Shown here piece after piece: positions 41,262 to 54,405 of a stretch of DNA of 64,000 bases. The translations under genes were made by a program, and so were the position numbers. Below the pieces are notes generated by a model. That model was not told the DNA's origin, searched no databases, and was given only the letters and a program-made list of their open reading frames with translations. Within the stretch, counting starts at the first letter, position 1. Every line of letters starts with the position of its first letter. The stretch is from Hirudo medicinalis (lineage: Eukaryota; Annelida; Clitellata; Hirudinida; Hirudinidae), in assembly GCA_011800805.1 (NCBI GenBank), contig MPNW01000152.1:391982-455981 (forward strand), in the 5' to 3' direction.

Positions 41262-44200
41262 CTAATTAATGTTCTCCAAAGCATCGTGTAGTTTCTCAAA
41301 GCAGAAGTGCAGGCTGTCCTTGAAGTTTGATGCGTTATTTGCTGAACCGTAGGAAGTGATGATGCATCCCAAGAACTCGTTGTTGGCCGAGTAACCTGTC
41401 GACGAACGAATGGCTTTCAGTCATTTGAGATTTTTCTATTTCAAAGGCATTGGCCTGCTTAGTTCGCATAATTGCAGAATGTAATTAGGGAGATTGAAGT
41501 TCTTAATGAATGTTTATCATCTGCGATAAGGCTTCCAATAATATTTTTATGCACATTGGTTAGCAGATTGAGATTAGAAAGAGGACAAAAATGTTTAATT
41601 TATTGAGAAAGTTCTTGAATCCTTAGGATTCCTGCCATGATGATCCATTCCACAACATACTTTTTATTTTGAAATATTTATTACATCAATTGATTCTTCT
41701 TTGTAAACTGTTCTTCAGAAAACACGTTCGGGGCTTAGATCTATGTTGTACATATGTCAGCACCTTTACATTACATGATGTTGACATTGCAATGTTTTGA
41801 GTACGTCTATGTAAATAATGCCACTAAATAAGCATTTAAAATCCATGATTCGTACCTATGCCGAAACCCTCTGGCGAAACGGGACCGAATCCGCCGATGG
41901 AGATGGCAGGACTGCTCAGAGATGACGTGGAAAGCACGATGTTGTTGATGACCTTGTAAGAAGGATCCCCATAAATGGCTGGATGCATTCCCTGTTCTTC
42001 TGCTAATTTCATCAATGCTGTCAGATGTCTGTCAAATCCCTGACCTATTAAAAATAATTAAAGAGAATTAAAGATAATTAAATATAGATAACATTTAATC
42101 CAATTTAAACAATCAAATAATGAAGTTCTGTAATCTTTACTGAACTTAATCTATTTGGGCAGGTTAATAAATACTTACAAATTTCTGGAAATCATTTGGA
42201 AAACAAATTGTTGGGATTCATTTATAAAGTTTCAATATCAACAATGATATTGGACACATCTTCAGACATGAAAACTTGAAATAATGAAAAAGCTAGCACT
42301 TAGTAGAACATCCCATTTTGCCAATGTTTGACAAAGTTATGCTTATGGAATCTGGGGGTCATCTAAAGGAAACATTATCATTAATAATAAATCGTTCACC
42401 GAGTGCAGCCTCCTTCGTCAGCTGATTGTGCACGGCGGTGCAATTCTTCATCAGTTCATAAAGTTTTTGTGGACCAACATTTTTATCTTCAAAAGCTTGG
42501 CATGCTGATTTCGTTTCGTTCGTGGCAGATCGAATGGTCTCCGTCCTCCCGTGCTTAAAGGCAGCAGTGCTGCAGGATTCATAAGTGGCCGGTATTGCGC
42601 CCTTCATCTTGTAATAGGCCATCTGCAATGACACTCAAACTCAGTATATGGAAACTAAGCACATTATTGGACAATCACTTGGAAGGCCAATTGCATGAAT
42701 GAATCTGGGCTGATGTTCTTTTCTTTTATCATATTCTTGTTCAGTTGAGCATACTTTAAGGCAGACATATTAAGTTTTGATGTAACATCTTGATACTTTT
42801 TTCTGGCATTTACTATCAGGTTTTCTATATCTTCACTGATTATCCATTCTGAAATTAAGGAACATTTCCACTAATTACAATCATTTGGTTGTAGAAGTAT
42901 TTGTCCTTGCAGTAACACATAATTAAAAAATTATGATCAAAGATATAGCAAACAAATAATTGTCAAAGGAATAAGGAATGATTGGATGAAATCCACAGAA
43001 AAAGTTTGCAGTGAAATAATAAATATAAAATAATATTCTCCCTTTAATAACTATTGCTATAAACCTTGTATCAATATCTTTTATTACAAAATACGAGCGC
43101 TCTGATGGTTAAGAGTACTTCAGCCTCAGTTGCAGGAGCACCGTCCTAATCATCTAGATGCAATGGACTTCAACAAACAATCTTTTACAAAATATAAATG
43201 TCTGTATTTTGCTTACACTGCAACAGAATTCAATACTATTCATCATATTACACAGTTTTATAATTAGGTTAATAAATTTCAAATTAAGATTGTTTACCTA
43301 ATTTGGTTGTCAGTAATTTATTTTTAAAGTTTTGCTTTTGTGAGTTTTTATGATATTTGCCAGTCAGTAATTCTGAAACACTTCATGTCAAATGTCACCT
43401 ATTTTTCTGACAATCCCGCTTGAATCAATATTGGAGGGATGAGTGTCGGGATGCACCCTCGGACGATCTTTTGTATCCCGGTAAACATCGTTGATGAATC
43501 TCAGAACAGCCACCCCATCTCCCCATGAATGCTCAAAATTTATTGCAGAGCATCCGTTTTTATTAATAATCAAAGAGAAACTCTTGTCAAACCACCTGTA
43601 CAAAGTTGATCGGTCACAAAGTTGCGACGAACATTTTCACTCTAAAGAACATTTCACCGATTCTCTGCATTTCCACACAAAAACAATTTTCCAATACTGG
43701 AAACTTCTGAAGGTTCTTCATTTTCCAGCACCACAACAAATAAGGCAGAATCAATAAGTTGTAGCTGCTTCTCATTGCCTAAAATATTTATTAATAGCTA
43801 CTAAATAACTAACAACATTCAAAGAACAAAATACATGGTGGCACTTAAATTACCTAAATTTATGAGCTTCTGTCTGGCCTTTGCCCATACATCTCTATCT
43901 TCAGAAGTCAAAACTCCTACTTGAAGTTCACATGAGGACTCTTCTGAATGTTGGCAAATGTATCTCAAGTGAGCCAAAATGTCATTAGCTTTAATCAGGT
44001 TACCTGAAACATGTCATGCCCATGCAGACTTAACTGGCATTTGAATGATGGTGTTATTATCACCAATAACTTAGAAGAAGGATACAATCCTAACCATCGT
44101 TGTCCAAAACATCAAAGTAATAATATCTTCCACAGTGAATTACTAAAACATGTTTTGACATTTCATCAACATACAATTCATCCTTTCCTTCTCTGCAATG

Positions 44201-46076
44201 ATTAATTTATGGCAACAGAATCATCACTACTTAAAATATTCCACAAAAAATTGTATCTAAATTGAAACCAACTTTGGAATTCTAGTGGAACTCATCAAGT
44301 TGCCATACTGACTCATGTCCAGAGGATATGCCTGGTACCAATAAGCACCATACCAGGACAAGCTTTTTGGAAGAATCCTATGGAATCATAAAAGTTATGA
44401 ATGAGAATAACAAATTTAAGGACAGTTGATCCCTAAAATATAAAAACATGACAACAGTAAACTGAGGTTAATGTAATAACCATAATGTATTTGAAGTTAT
44501 TGAGAATTCTCAAAATATTGTACATGATATTACTTACAACAGAACTTTATTAAAACAAGTAATTTTCAATTACAATTATAATTAATTGAACGTTTAATTG
44601 AATAACAATTAACAATATTTTGTGACCATTAAGAAGGTGTTTTCTAAAGTGAGGCCTAGAATAATTATTTTTTGTTCAAGGCCCTAAATAGAGGCGAATT
44701 TGATTCCTTAATAAATTAGAAATTCAAATTAACAAAAAAACTTTTAAATAATTTCTGAAGACCTGACAAACTTCTTGAATGACATTGTATCTGAAACTCG
44801 CGGGTTTAAGTGATAAATGTCAGGTTCCAAAACATTTTCTTTCAAACTCCTCCTGAACCTCATGGCAGAGACAATGAAATTTGTTGCTCTGACAGTCTAT
44901 CAACATTGGAGTGAACTGAATTTTATCTCTAAGAAATTCATGATGACAGTGTTCTTCAAGTGAAATAAATTTGTAAATCTTAAAATGTAATTTCAGTTTT
45001 TGTGAGAGTTGAAGTTGATGCTAAATAAGAACAGACTCAACTTTTAGATTTAACTCAACAATGATAAAATATGTGAAACAAGCTGGTGAACCTGAGTGGT
45101 GTCTAAGTAACTAAAATGCAGCGGATATAGTTTTGAGAAACTTATATTTTAAACCAATAAACTTCAAAATTCAACTCAGCAATAACATTAATGTTGTCTT
45201 TAAAGTGTACAGAATAAGTTCACCTGATTCATATAACCATGTCTTGGATCATCTTTGAAAACAAGAAATGGGTTGTAATTTAGCACAAGTGGAATTCTAT
45301 CCCTCAGATACATGTCAAACCACGGACCTACAAATGCATGCTTACTTTCACTGTTAATTATTAAGCCTTATTAATTAGTAATTCCTTATTAAACTGTTAA
45401 AAATAAACTGGAAAAACCTGAAATATAACTGGTATGTTTCAGTGATTTATCTTTCTTCACCAGTTCCTCTTGCAGAACTGAATAACAACAATTACATTTT
45501 CATTTTACTTTAATCTAATTTAAATATTTAGATGATTTACAAAATAGCTAAGAAAGTTAATTTAACAATATTTCAAAACATCAATGAATGGTTGGAATAG
45601 TTCTAAATAAACAGCATTAAAAGTACATGAATTAAAAAAAAAACATTTATATCCTTGAAACTATGTATAAAATTGTTCTCACCAAGTCCATCGCTTTTGG
45701 CAAAACTGTCCACAATGGCAGAGGTCCTTTCATGATGCAATGGAAGCAGCAGAGGCTTGAGGGCATTGAGGTACCTCCTGCATGAATTTTCCAACTTTGG
45801 AATTGGAAGCCTTGGCAGACTTCTTTGGAAGTGGTCAGTTGGAATGACACTTTGCTGGATATATTCTTCAGAATTCCTTTTAAGGATATTAATGAGCTTT
45901 GTATGTTTCGTATTTTTTACATTTCGTCAGTTTAGCTAAGCAACCAACCCGTGATAATTTCTGACGAGTGTTATTTTTACCTGCAAAGCATATGTTCTTA
46001 ATTATTTTCGTTATGACAACATGGCAACAATAATACATACTTTAATTCGCGAACTTCGTGAAACCCAAGTTTTCAT
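41262..46076 (-). CDS. CPT2: CPT2: mitochondrial carnitine O-palmitoyltransferase 2
   Basis: Fourteen exons keep phase and give 644 residues (human 658): 46076-46041, 45896-45683, 45477-45418, 45327-45224, 44896-44763, 44377-44273, 44192-44095, 44003-43854, 43778-43658, 43595-43399, 42848-42679, 42622-42400, 42044-41856 and 41395-41262. CPT2 converts acylcarnitine and CoA to acyl-CoA inside mitochondria. The N-terminus ([12 protein letters not shown]) is basic and Ser-rich, as expected for a targeting sequence. [18 protein letters not shown] begins the transferase domain. The catalytic histidine lies in [42 protein letters not shown] and [10 protein letters not shown] are the substrate-binding blocks. 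The absence of membrane helices separates it from CPT1. The first exon is short (12 codons) and was chosen because its donor joins in phase to the next exon. Confidence 0.95.
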
Positions 46077-46750
46077 TTCAACAACAAATTTATTCAAAAC
46101 CTCGAAAATTCCTTCGCAGTGTTTTTGTGTTTATAGTTCAAATTTGGGTCAGTCAAAAACTGGATCGCTAAGTAAGCATGAAGAAATCAATCGAGCGCTC
46201 AACACACTACATTTTCCCGCTCGAAGTGATTAAATTCCAGGCATTTGGAGTCCATCACGGTTTTATATTTAAAGCTTCCTATTGTTAAAGTCAGATTAAT
46301 AAGTTCAAGCTATTCAAACTGATGACTGGAAGGGCGCATGAAGAACGAACAACCATGAGCAACGACTTTTCTCGTTCAGAATTTGTAGTTTCATAAAACC
46401 AGACTTAAGAAAAACTTGTTATTTTAAATAATTTAGCTGGTTTTAAGACAATTTTGAGCATTGAAGAACATTTTTAAGGGTTAAAATTACATTACATACA
46501 AAAAGTACGACAGCTTAATTTTGACACAAATATTGCACATTTGTTTATTGCACCACATGTAATCACTTTATTTTGGGAGCAAAAAAAACAATAACTGGAA
46601 CTCAGCACGATTTGTCGATAATTACACGAAGATTTATACGTTTTATTTTTTTATTCTATTCATAAACCGAACTTCATAGACTAAAATAATAACTTAAAAG
46701 GTTTGTAAAAAAAAACCGTATTTTTTATTTATTGAAAGTAAAAATCGTGA

Positions 46751-49174
46751 TTACATCACTATGCAGCCCCAGCATTGTCTCTGAGGATAGTCAGGGGCAT
46801 AAACTTGTTTGTTCTTCCCGTAAATCCAGAATCTTCCGCACATTTCCAGCCAAGAATAGTTACACTCCAACAGAGGAACCAACTTCAACCGTTGTCTCTG
46901 CGTGAATGAAAAAATACTAATGGTGGAAAAATCTTAAAAATTAGATGGATAATTATGCTCGGAAAAACATCGAGTAATTCCCACTTGCATTATTATTTTC
47001 GAGTTTCTTGACTCGATAATGTGCTGCTGAAAAAATGTCTGCGACTTTACACATAATTCATCTTGATTGTAATCAACGATGGGTTTCACCTAGCAGAAAG
47101 AAACCAATTTAAAGATTTCCTTATATTGCTTACAACAGGATTGGTCTAACCCGGGGTTGTACTTCGTCTATAATGAAGTCCCCTGGCGCTTCCATGATCA
47201 AATTTTCTGGAATGTTGTTCGGAAGAATCGCATGGTCAGATCTCAAATTTTTGCTGTAAAGCACGAGAAATTGCGTTTCATGTCCAAATAGGGCATGTTT
47301 TGTTGTTCTCAAAATAAATATGAATTTATTGAAATATATGTACATATGTATATGTCATGTGACCTTGTGGTAACTGTCTAAGAAGATTTTTAAGAAATTG
47401 TTGACATGACAAGAAACGGAAAAGAATTCACTGACTATTCAACCCTTAGCTTGGAAATGAACTTAACTTGTTTGTGACCTTGACAAACGGAGCAAAATAT
47501 TTTTCCTTTTCCTCCGCAAGTGGAGCACCTTAAAATTGAAGTTTTTAAATTAAGAGAATTCGTGACTAATTGGTTTTAAATACTTTTTCCGCCCTGTGCC
47601 GTGGCAATGCCAGCACGTCTGAGGATATCTGTGGTCGTTGTCCATCCTGCTGAGTCTTCCAGTTCCTGAACAATTGACGCACCTTATGTGGCCCCTGGAG
47701 ACACAGGAACGGCATTTGCCCCACCCAGAAGACGAGCAGCTCTGACAATCCTGTTTCAGATGAAAGCATTTGTTGGAGTGTCCTTTCAAACGTGATGAAT
47801 TGAATTTTTTGAATTTACATTCTTTCTAGAAAAAAAAAATACGAAGTCTCAAAGCGTTCATTCATAATAAAAATTAAAAAAAAAACATTTCTATTTTAGC
47901 ACTAATTAGCCACCACGTTCGTTGTCAATTGGTTTCATTCATGAATATGTATTGGTTTAGTGTGAGTAATGCGTGATTTACTAACAGCAATGAAAGCCGT
48001 GTGAGGCATGTCCAGTTGCTTCGTTTCGTCATGAAACATGCGTGTGGGGTGACAGTGGATGTGCCAAGGTTCAAGGACTGAACCTCCAGGAAGATTCTCT
48101 TGCATCTCACCTTCCATTTTAAAAATATTAATCGGAAATATCACATATACTACAAGAGGCGAAAAGTGTAAATGTTTCAACCTATCATATTATATTACGT
48201 TGGTACATTGGTACATTTACCTAACTCATTAGATTCTAATTTAACTCGATTGAGGATGTGAAAGTTGCTTTTGCACGAGGCTCACCAGAATGGGGCAGCT
48301 TGTCCCAGAAGACGCTTCTACTTTCGGTGAAAGTTTCAAGAGTGTACTGCGGGTTAAAAATATAATTGGTAATTTAATTTATTTGCTCAAACATTGAAAC
48401 AGCCGACCATCAGAGAGTTGTGAGTCGTGCTTTCGTAGATGTCGAGGTCTTGGGCTGCTGAACTTCCGTAGCAAAATTTACTGCCAACGAGGTATATGAG
48501 GGCTTCCTTGGCCTCCATCTTCGTCACGTAGCCGGCCCTGAAAGTATTTCGCAATATCTCAATGAATATTTGAATCGTTCTTATTTGTAATTATTTAGTT
48601 TGCTCACAACCTGGTTTATTGATCTTAGATTTATGTAATGAATGATGGACTGATTAACTTTTTCTTATTTTACTCATTGGTTGAATAAATTGGCTTATTT
48701 GTTTAATTATTTACCTCCTTGCTTAACTAAAACTCACTCTTTATAAAATCTGTTGGCGACATCCGATGTTGATGGTTGTGAATAAAAGTCATACTCAGAC
48801 AACGGAGGTCTTAGAAGTGGTGTTTCATTCTCTACAGTTTAAAGTGCAATTATCCAATTTTTAATTAAATCAATGTATAAAAAATCCACAAAGTGTATCT
48901 TTTCAAACACACCGTAGTCTCGAAAAGACTTACCTGAGAACTCATCAGAAGAATCTTGAAAGCATCTACTTTCCCTCAAATACTCTTCGTCTTCACCATC
49001 AAAAGTAGCTCCCCACAAGTGACCACCCAGAGACCCCTTCGATCCTTCACCACTCGAACCCACAGAAACGTTTTCTTCCTCTCCTTCATGTCGTCTGCTG
49101 AGGACTGGAGAGGATAATGTCTCGAGAATTGAATCCAGACTCGGATGATGAACAAAGATGCAGTGGACCACCAT
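46751..49174 (-). CDS. SSUH2: SSUH2-like protein (Ssu-2 homologue with DnaJ-type Cys-rich zinc repeats)
   Basis: Exons from the 5' end: 49174-48934, 48831-48738, 48537-48408, 48346-48286, 48110-47986, 47825-47584 and 47528 to about 47450. Three more follow near 47300-47150, 47090-46990 and 46890-46751 (stop TAA). Conserved blocks are EALIYLVGSKFCYGSSAAQD, YTLETFTESRS and EPWHIHCHP. A run of CxxC motifs follows (CQSCSSSGWGKCRSC, CVNCSGTGRL, CWHCHGTGRKK, CSTCGGKGKIFCSVC). The C-terminus reads QRQRLKLVPLLECNY to YAPDYPQRQCWGC. This order matches vertebrate SSUH2, whose zinc repeats resemble those of DnaJ; a mouse/human link to tooth development is reported, but the molecular role is unclear. The first 80 residues are acidic and unconserved. 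The boundaries of the exon near 47.3 kb are uncertain. Confidence 0.88.
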
Positions 49175-50439
49175 TCAAGTGATTATCATTTCCATTAGAA
49201 TCTCCACAATTCAAAAGTATCGTTCGCTTTAGTCATTCTTCTCGAATCTTTCCAAACTTTCAAGTATTGCAAGAAATGGTAGAGTTTGGGTCTGTAATGT
49301 GGAAGGAGATAGAAGCAATCAACAAAACATTTGGCTCGTGAATTTTCATAATTATTAATTTTCAGTGAAGCAATTCAGGAGTAGGATGACTGAAGTTCTG
49401 TTCAATACTGTTTCCGTTTGTAAAATTACTAAGTACTCTATTTTATTCGGAGTTAAAATGAACCAAACAATCTTCACGTAAGAAAGAATCGCAATTCTTA
49501 GCAGTCCAACTATTTTTAATATTTTCAAACACATGTCACATAACATTGTCTAAAATGACTCCTCTTCCAAGCTGCTTAACTGTCATGACGTAATTGGATT
49601 ACTTTCCTTAACGTCATGTCAATGAAGACAGCGATGAAACCTCACTTCTACTGGAAATGCCTGGAATGGAATGTGGTTGGTGGAGCAGAAGTGATGCTCT
49701 CCCGGATCAATTTTATCTCACAATCGCACGCCCCATGAACGTTTCCCGCAACTATTGACCGCTACTTCAGTCAACGATTTGCGTTTCAAAATCATCAATC
49801 GATGTGTGATGATTTGTCATACGCTCTCAATTTGCAACTTTCTGTTTATTTTTCATAAAGTTGCAAAAAGTAGGAAAATATGGAAAAGTACAAGAAGGAG
49901 TTGTGGATCGTTGAATTACATATGGATGAAAATATTTGAGGTTCTTGAGACGCGTGAAGGTTTCAGGAACATCTTTCGATGCTCATTTGGATTCAAGAAA
50001 AATCTTCCACGTTAGGCAGAGGGTGTCGTGTCTTGAATTGACTCCGAGTCGTGCCCTCGCCACGAAAAGACCCTGATTTGTGCTGGAAACGTTTGACTCC
50101 CTCCAGAATTCGCGCCATTTTATGCGAGCCATGACACGGAAGACTCCGAGAGAATTTGTCACGATAAGGAGACACCCATGCAAAGCAGGTTTTGTTTCGT
50201 GGGCAGAGCATTGTAATCCATATACACACTTCTCCTTACAGAGCAGAAAGCCCCTTAAATCTTCTGGAAAATCGAAACGAAATGCTTCATTCTTCAAACA
50301 TGATCTCACCTACGACTGTGTTGGAAATGAGCCAGAAAGAAATATACTGCTCAGAATTGCACTGCTTCTGATGATGATGACAATGACGAAGACAACGACG
50401 ATGATGATGGTGGTGAGGGGGGTGGAGGAGGAGGACAGT

Positions 50440-50615
50440 CCGCCGAAAAGGGGGAAGGGGCAAGTGCTCAGGGGCTCGGCAATTTTTTGGGGCCCACCCA
50501 GTTTTTAAAATATTACAATCATGACTGTTTTCCGTTTCCATTATACAAATTCACATTACATATGGGCCCTTGGCTGATGTCCCTAGGGACCCGAAATCTG
50601 TCGGCGGCCCTGGAG
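50440..50615 (+). mobile_element. Dispersed repeat (probable non-autonomous DNA transposon), copy 2
   Basis: Shares with copy 1 (29995-30176) the interior GGCAATTTTTTGGGGCCCAC, TTTTTAAAATATTACAATC and ATGACTG, and ends CGGCGGCCCTGGAGG, the inverse of a CAGGGCCGCCG terminus. It is flanked by purine-rich simple sequence. Orientation is opposite to copy 1. Confidence 0.5.
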
Positions 50616-51309
50616 GGGGGGGGGGAAGAAAGAGGAAGAAGAGGATGGCGGTGGCGGTGGTGGTGGTGATTACGACGACGATGTCTAAGGCGATGACGAT
50701 GACTTGATGACAATGATTGAGATAATGTGAATTCCATGGAATTATTCAGCCAGCCTAGCATGATAACCTTCTTTTCGAAAACGTGCACGTGCAAGTTATT
50801 TCCATCAAACTTCCATTTCCCGCTCATCGTCACGCTCCATTGAACTTCTCTCAGAAATTCCCCGATGCAACTTAATTTGGATGTAAACGCGCTCAACGGA
50901 GAAGCAATTAAAATGACTTTTTCATTCAAGCGAACATTCAGCATTTCATGTTCTCGTTGTGCAGGTAAGAGTACTAAAGATGGTAAAGGTGGTGAAAGTG
51001 ATGTTGCAGGTACTTATGAAGCATGAAAGAATGCTGAGGACAGTTTTCTGTGCTTGAAAGAAATACTTTGGCGTCGATAAATGACTAATCGAAATACTAT
51101 TAAGGCACAGTTTAAATGTAGAATAATTCGGTGAAATAGTTTTAATAAATCTTTAATTGTTATCACTCAACCTTGGAGAGAGGCCAGTGGTCGCTGAAGC
51201 TAGGAACAAATAACCGCCTCTGTGAGTCAAATCAATGATTTATTACAGGCTAGTGCTAGTCAAAATGAGTTACAACTGTTAGGACCATTGTATCGATTAT
51301 AACAATCAA

Positions 51310-51479
51310 TACGATTACTATTGTTTTAATATTAATTTTAATATTTGCCATTATTATTATTTTTATTATTTAAATTATTATTATTATTACTATTACTATT
51401 ATTATCAATATTATTATTATTGTGTTGCTGTTATTACTATTACAATTATTATTACTATTATCATTATCATTATTAGTAC

Positions 51480-51513
<34 letters not shown>

Positions 51514-51525
51514 ATTATTATTATT
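51310..51525. repeat. (ATT)n microsatellite
   Basis: ATT/ATTATC/ATTACT triplets over about 200 bp, interrupted by a few substitutions. Confidence 0.9.
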
Positions 51526-52970
51526 CCAAGGTCACCTCCAATCCACTTTAAATGGATTATAGGAATTTCCAAGTACTTGTCGTGTGCAGGTGACGTCATA
51601 AGACGTGATGAACGGGTGGATGTGACGACACTAAGGCTTTTAGTGTAGGTCGAGATTAGTTTTATTCCGATAAATTGGAGTTTTATTACGAAATTTTTCG
51701 AATTGTTTTGAGTTTTTGTAATAAATTTAAGTTATATTATCACGAAATTTAATCATATATATCAAATGATACTTTGAGGGAAAATATTTTATATACATTG
51801 TGTATACATTAAATATTAACTTTTAAAAATAGCGTTTAGAAGACGCTCTTAAGATGTTAGGACACAATAGAAAATGCATACAACAAATAAACTCGCAATT
51901 TGAAAAAATAAATTATGAAAGAAAATATCCGATAAAAAAAACCTTGCAACTTGCAGTCACTCCAACATGGAAACGCAAGGTTGGAAAGATTACTTATAAG
52001 GGAGGTGACATTCTCTCATCAGCTTCACCATCTCTCATCGACCTTCTCTGAACTGGCATGCGTTTCATGAAACATCCCCGAATGTCATCAATCATGCTTA
52101 ATAATCGATTGCGTCCGATTTGACTTGTCGTTTGACCAATCGCAACAAACACGTTGTCATTGGCACCCGAACCCTCCCGCTGCACATCACATCAACCATT
52201 TATCGCCTACTGCTGATTGTCACCGTGAATTACAGTGATTTCATTTTATTCTCATTTTATTGGTGTCAACGTAGCTGCAGTTCATAACACAAGTAATGCA
52301 AGTGTTTTCAAGCACAAGTAATTACTATACTCTACACTGTATTAACTGATGTTGTTTTTGTTGTCACATCTAATTAATTCCACGATGTTTGTTCATCACT
52401 GTAATTGAATGATGCACGGTCAGAATTGTACTTCCTTTCATGGGAGTCAATTGAATTCATTCGAATCAGAAGAAATTCCTTGTTTGCCAACAGCATTTGA
52501 CTCCTCTCCCGCTGAGATTTCCTTTCTAATTCATTCACTTGTATGCCAGGACACGATCGCAGAAGATAGCTTTTTCATATAACACACTTCCATTTTTAAG
52601 AGAAAACCTCGAACCGTTAAGAGGGAAGTGCAACAAGTGCTTCGTCAGAACGTCGTGTTTTTCATCGTCAGATATATTTTTAAGTTCTTTTTTTTATATA
52701 GTAAAGTATTCTAAGAATGGTTATGCAGCAACCGTGGCATTAACAAAGGACGCACAAAAATGAAGTTTGATTGATGTAGGACTGATTCATGAGAAGATAA
52801 CATCAACAGTTAAAATCACCGAGGTCCATCTAAATGTTTGGAATGTTTAATTTCTTCACTTGAAAATCGTTTACCATGACTTCCCAGCAAACACAAGCAG
52901 TCGTGACCCGCACGGATCGAGCGGGGCTGAGCTCGGGTTGCCCAACACTCGTGATTAATGAAGCGGGAAG

Positions 52971-52973
<3 letters not shown>

Positions 52974-53005
<32 letters not shown>
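52974..53005. repeat. (AT)n dinucleotide repeat
   Basis: About fifteen AT units in a row. Confidence 0.95.
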
Positions 53006-53009
<4 letters not shown>

Positions 53010-53105
53010 ATATTGAAAAACACAAAAGTAGTTTATTATATTATTTTTGATACAAAAAAGTAAATGTTTTAAATGATCATGTTATAAGAAATCAATTATG
53101 TTAAT

Positions 53106-53225
53106 AAGTCAAGTTTGTCTTCTTTTTCGACCGCCAGCTCCTCTGTCTCTAGCATTTCCAAACCACCTGCTAAGTTCAATCTCAAAATCTTGCATGATTG
53201 ATGTTTGGGTTCCTTTTTACTACAC
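53106..53225 (-). pseudogene. Possible terminal exon of an unidentified gene or transposon
   Basis: A minus-strand segment follows an acceptor-like sequence (TTTCAG at about 53228). One frame, from an internal ATG, reads MQDFEIELSRWFGNARDR then GAGGRKRRQT and a stop; a minus-strand AATAAA lies 70 nt downstream (53037-53032). The basic tail looks like a nuclear localisation signal. Upstream minus-strand frames (53.55-53.80 kb, 54.49-54.71 kb, 54.89-54.96 kb) are short and broken by stops. This is more likely the decayed end of a transposon-encoded protein than a live host gene. Confidence 0.25.
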
Positions 53226-54072
53226 CTGAAATTTTCCAGATTAAAAGATTAATAATACTGTTAATAGATTGTAGTAATAGTTCATAAAAAGATACATAAA
53301 TTAACATTCAAGGTATATTAATACAGCACAAATAACAGCACAAATTGTTAGTTACATGGTTCATTCAGGAATTTGGAAACTGAGATTTAGGACTTTTTAC
53401 TCAGTTTTTTTAGGACCGAAATTATTAACATAAATACCGGTATTTAGACTTTATTGTTTTCGTAGACTTTAGATTTGTATTAGAAATACAAATACTTGAA
53501 GGCTTAAAATATCAATTTATTGACACAAAATTCAATGCTTAAGCTCTCTTTCTAAATTTGCAATTCCTGCAGCTTTTGCCTCACTAACGTTTTCTTAGGA
53601 TGTTGGCTTGGACCAATAGATCCACGATCCTGGTTGTGATACTTTGCACCATTAATCTGCGAAATTCTTTTTCTCATAAATCTTGGCCATGCTTTAATGT
53701 TTCCAGTTTCTTTCTCAACCCCATCATTTCATCTTCTGCTTCTCATATTTAGCTGCAGCTACCTTTCTTCCTTATCTAAAGTGTCCAAATAAAAGTGATG
53801 CCTCTGCTTTGATGCTTTGCGATGACCAATAACAGATTTATCAATTTTGAAATTACTAACGCTTCAAACACTGTTGGTGTAATCTCTCACTATTCTTCTT
53901 GCAGTTAAGCTTCTCTTTTTGATTTTCACAAATCAAGCTCATGTTTATGGAAAAGCCCCTTTCACGAGATGTAGATGTCTGACCATGGCTTAACGTTAAC
54001 TTTCTGACTATTTCTCCACAGGAATTTGTCATGATCCCCCACGTGCTCCTTAAAAAATAGATATATTCCTTT

Positions 54073-54405
54073 TAGTCTACAGAGCCGCCACAGGCAGCGC
54101 TCCTCAATACCTCACCGAACTTTTGACAAGTACATCTGCTATCCCCGGTAGAGCATCCTTCCGGTCCTCCAACAACAGGACTCTTGTTGTTCCTAGGTCC
54201 CGAACAGTCAGGCAGGGAGACCGTTCTGAATTCAATTTTTGATCGTGTTTGTTTTTAATCATTACTTTTTACTTTTTACTTTTTACTCAGACTCACTCAA
54301 TGATTGAACTTAATCACTGGTGATGTTTGTCATAGTGCCTGCACATCCCATTGGGATAACTTGTGCACTCAAAATATGGGCTAAATAAATGTAAATGTAA
54401 ATGTA
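54073..54405 (+). mobile_element. LINE 3' end with (AAATGT)n tail
   Basis: The + strand encodes YRAATGSAPQYLTELL, then RASFRSSNNRTLVVPRSR and VRQGDRSEF, the typical end of a CR1/L2-like LINE reverse transcriptase. The coding part breaks off at 54.24 kb. A 3' untranslated part runs through ACTTTTTACTTTTTACTCAG and CATCCCATTGGGATAAC to GGGCTAAATAAATGTAAATG. The untranslated part recurs in inverse orientation at 62.25-62.40 kb. Confidence 0.8.

Larger units (their letters stand above)
49175..53030. other. Intergenic desert, left part
   Basis: No gene is supported. It contains the second copy of the dispersed repeat, purine-rich GAGGAG/GATGATG tracts (50.35-50.70 kb), an (ATT)n microsatellite and an (AT)n tract. 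The frames at 49983-50309, 50080-50508 and 50519-50944 overlap one another on both strands in GC-richer, low-complexity sequence and show no domain. Confidence 0.5.

Noticed and set aside
43090..43150. Another tRNA-like element (GCTCTGATGGTTAAGAG)
   Set aside because: Only an A-box-like word; no B box at the expected distance.
46021..46233. 70-codon plus-strand frame opposite the first CPT2 exon
   Set aside because: No splice context or domain; the opposite strand carries the phased CPT2 targeting exon.
50080..50944. Overlapping frames of 108-142 codons on both strands
   Set aside because: They fall in purine-rich simple sequence and a dispersed repeat, overlap each other and show no domain.
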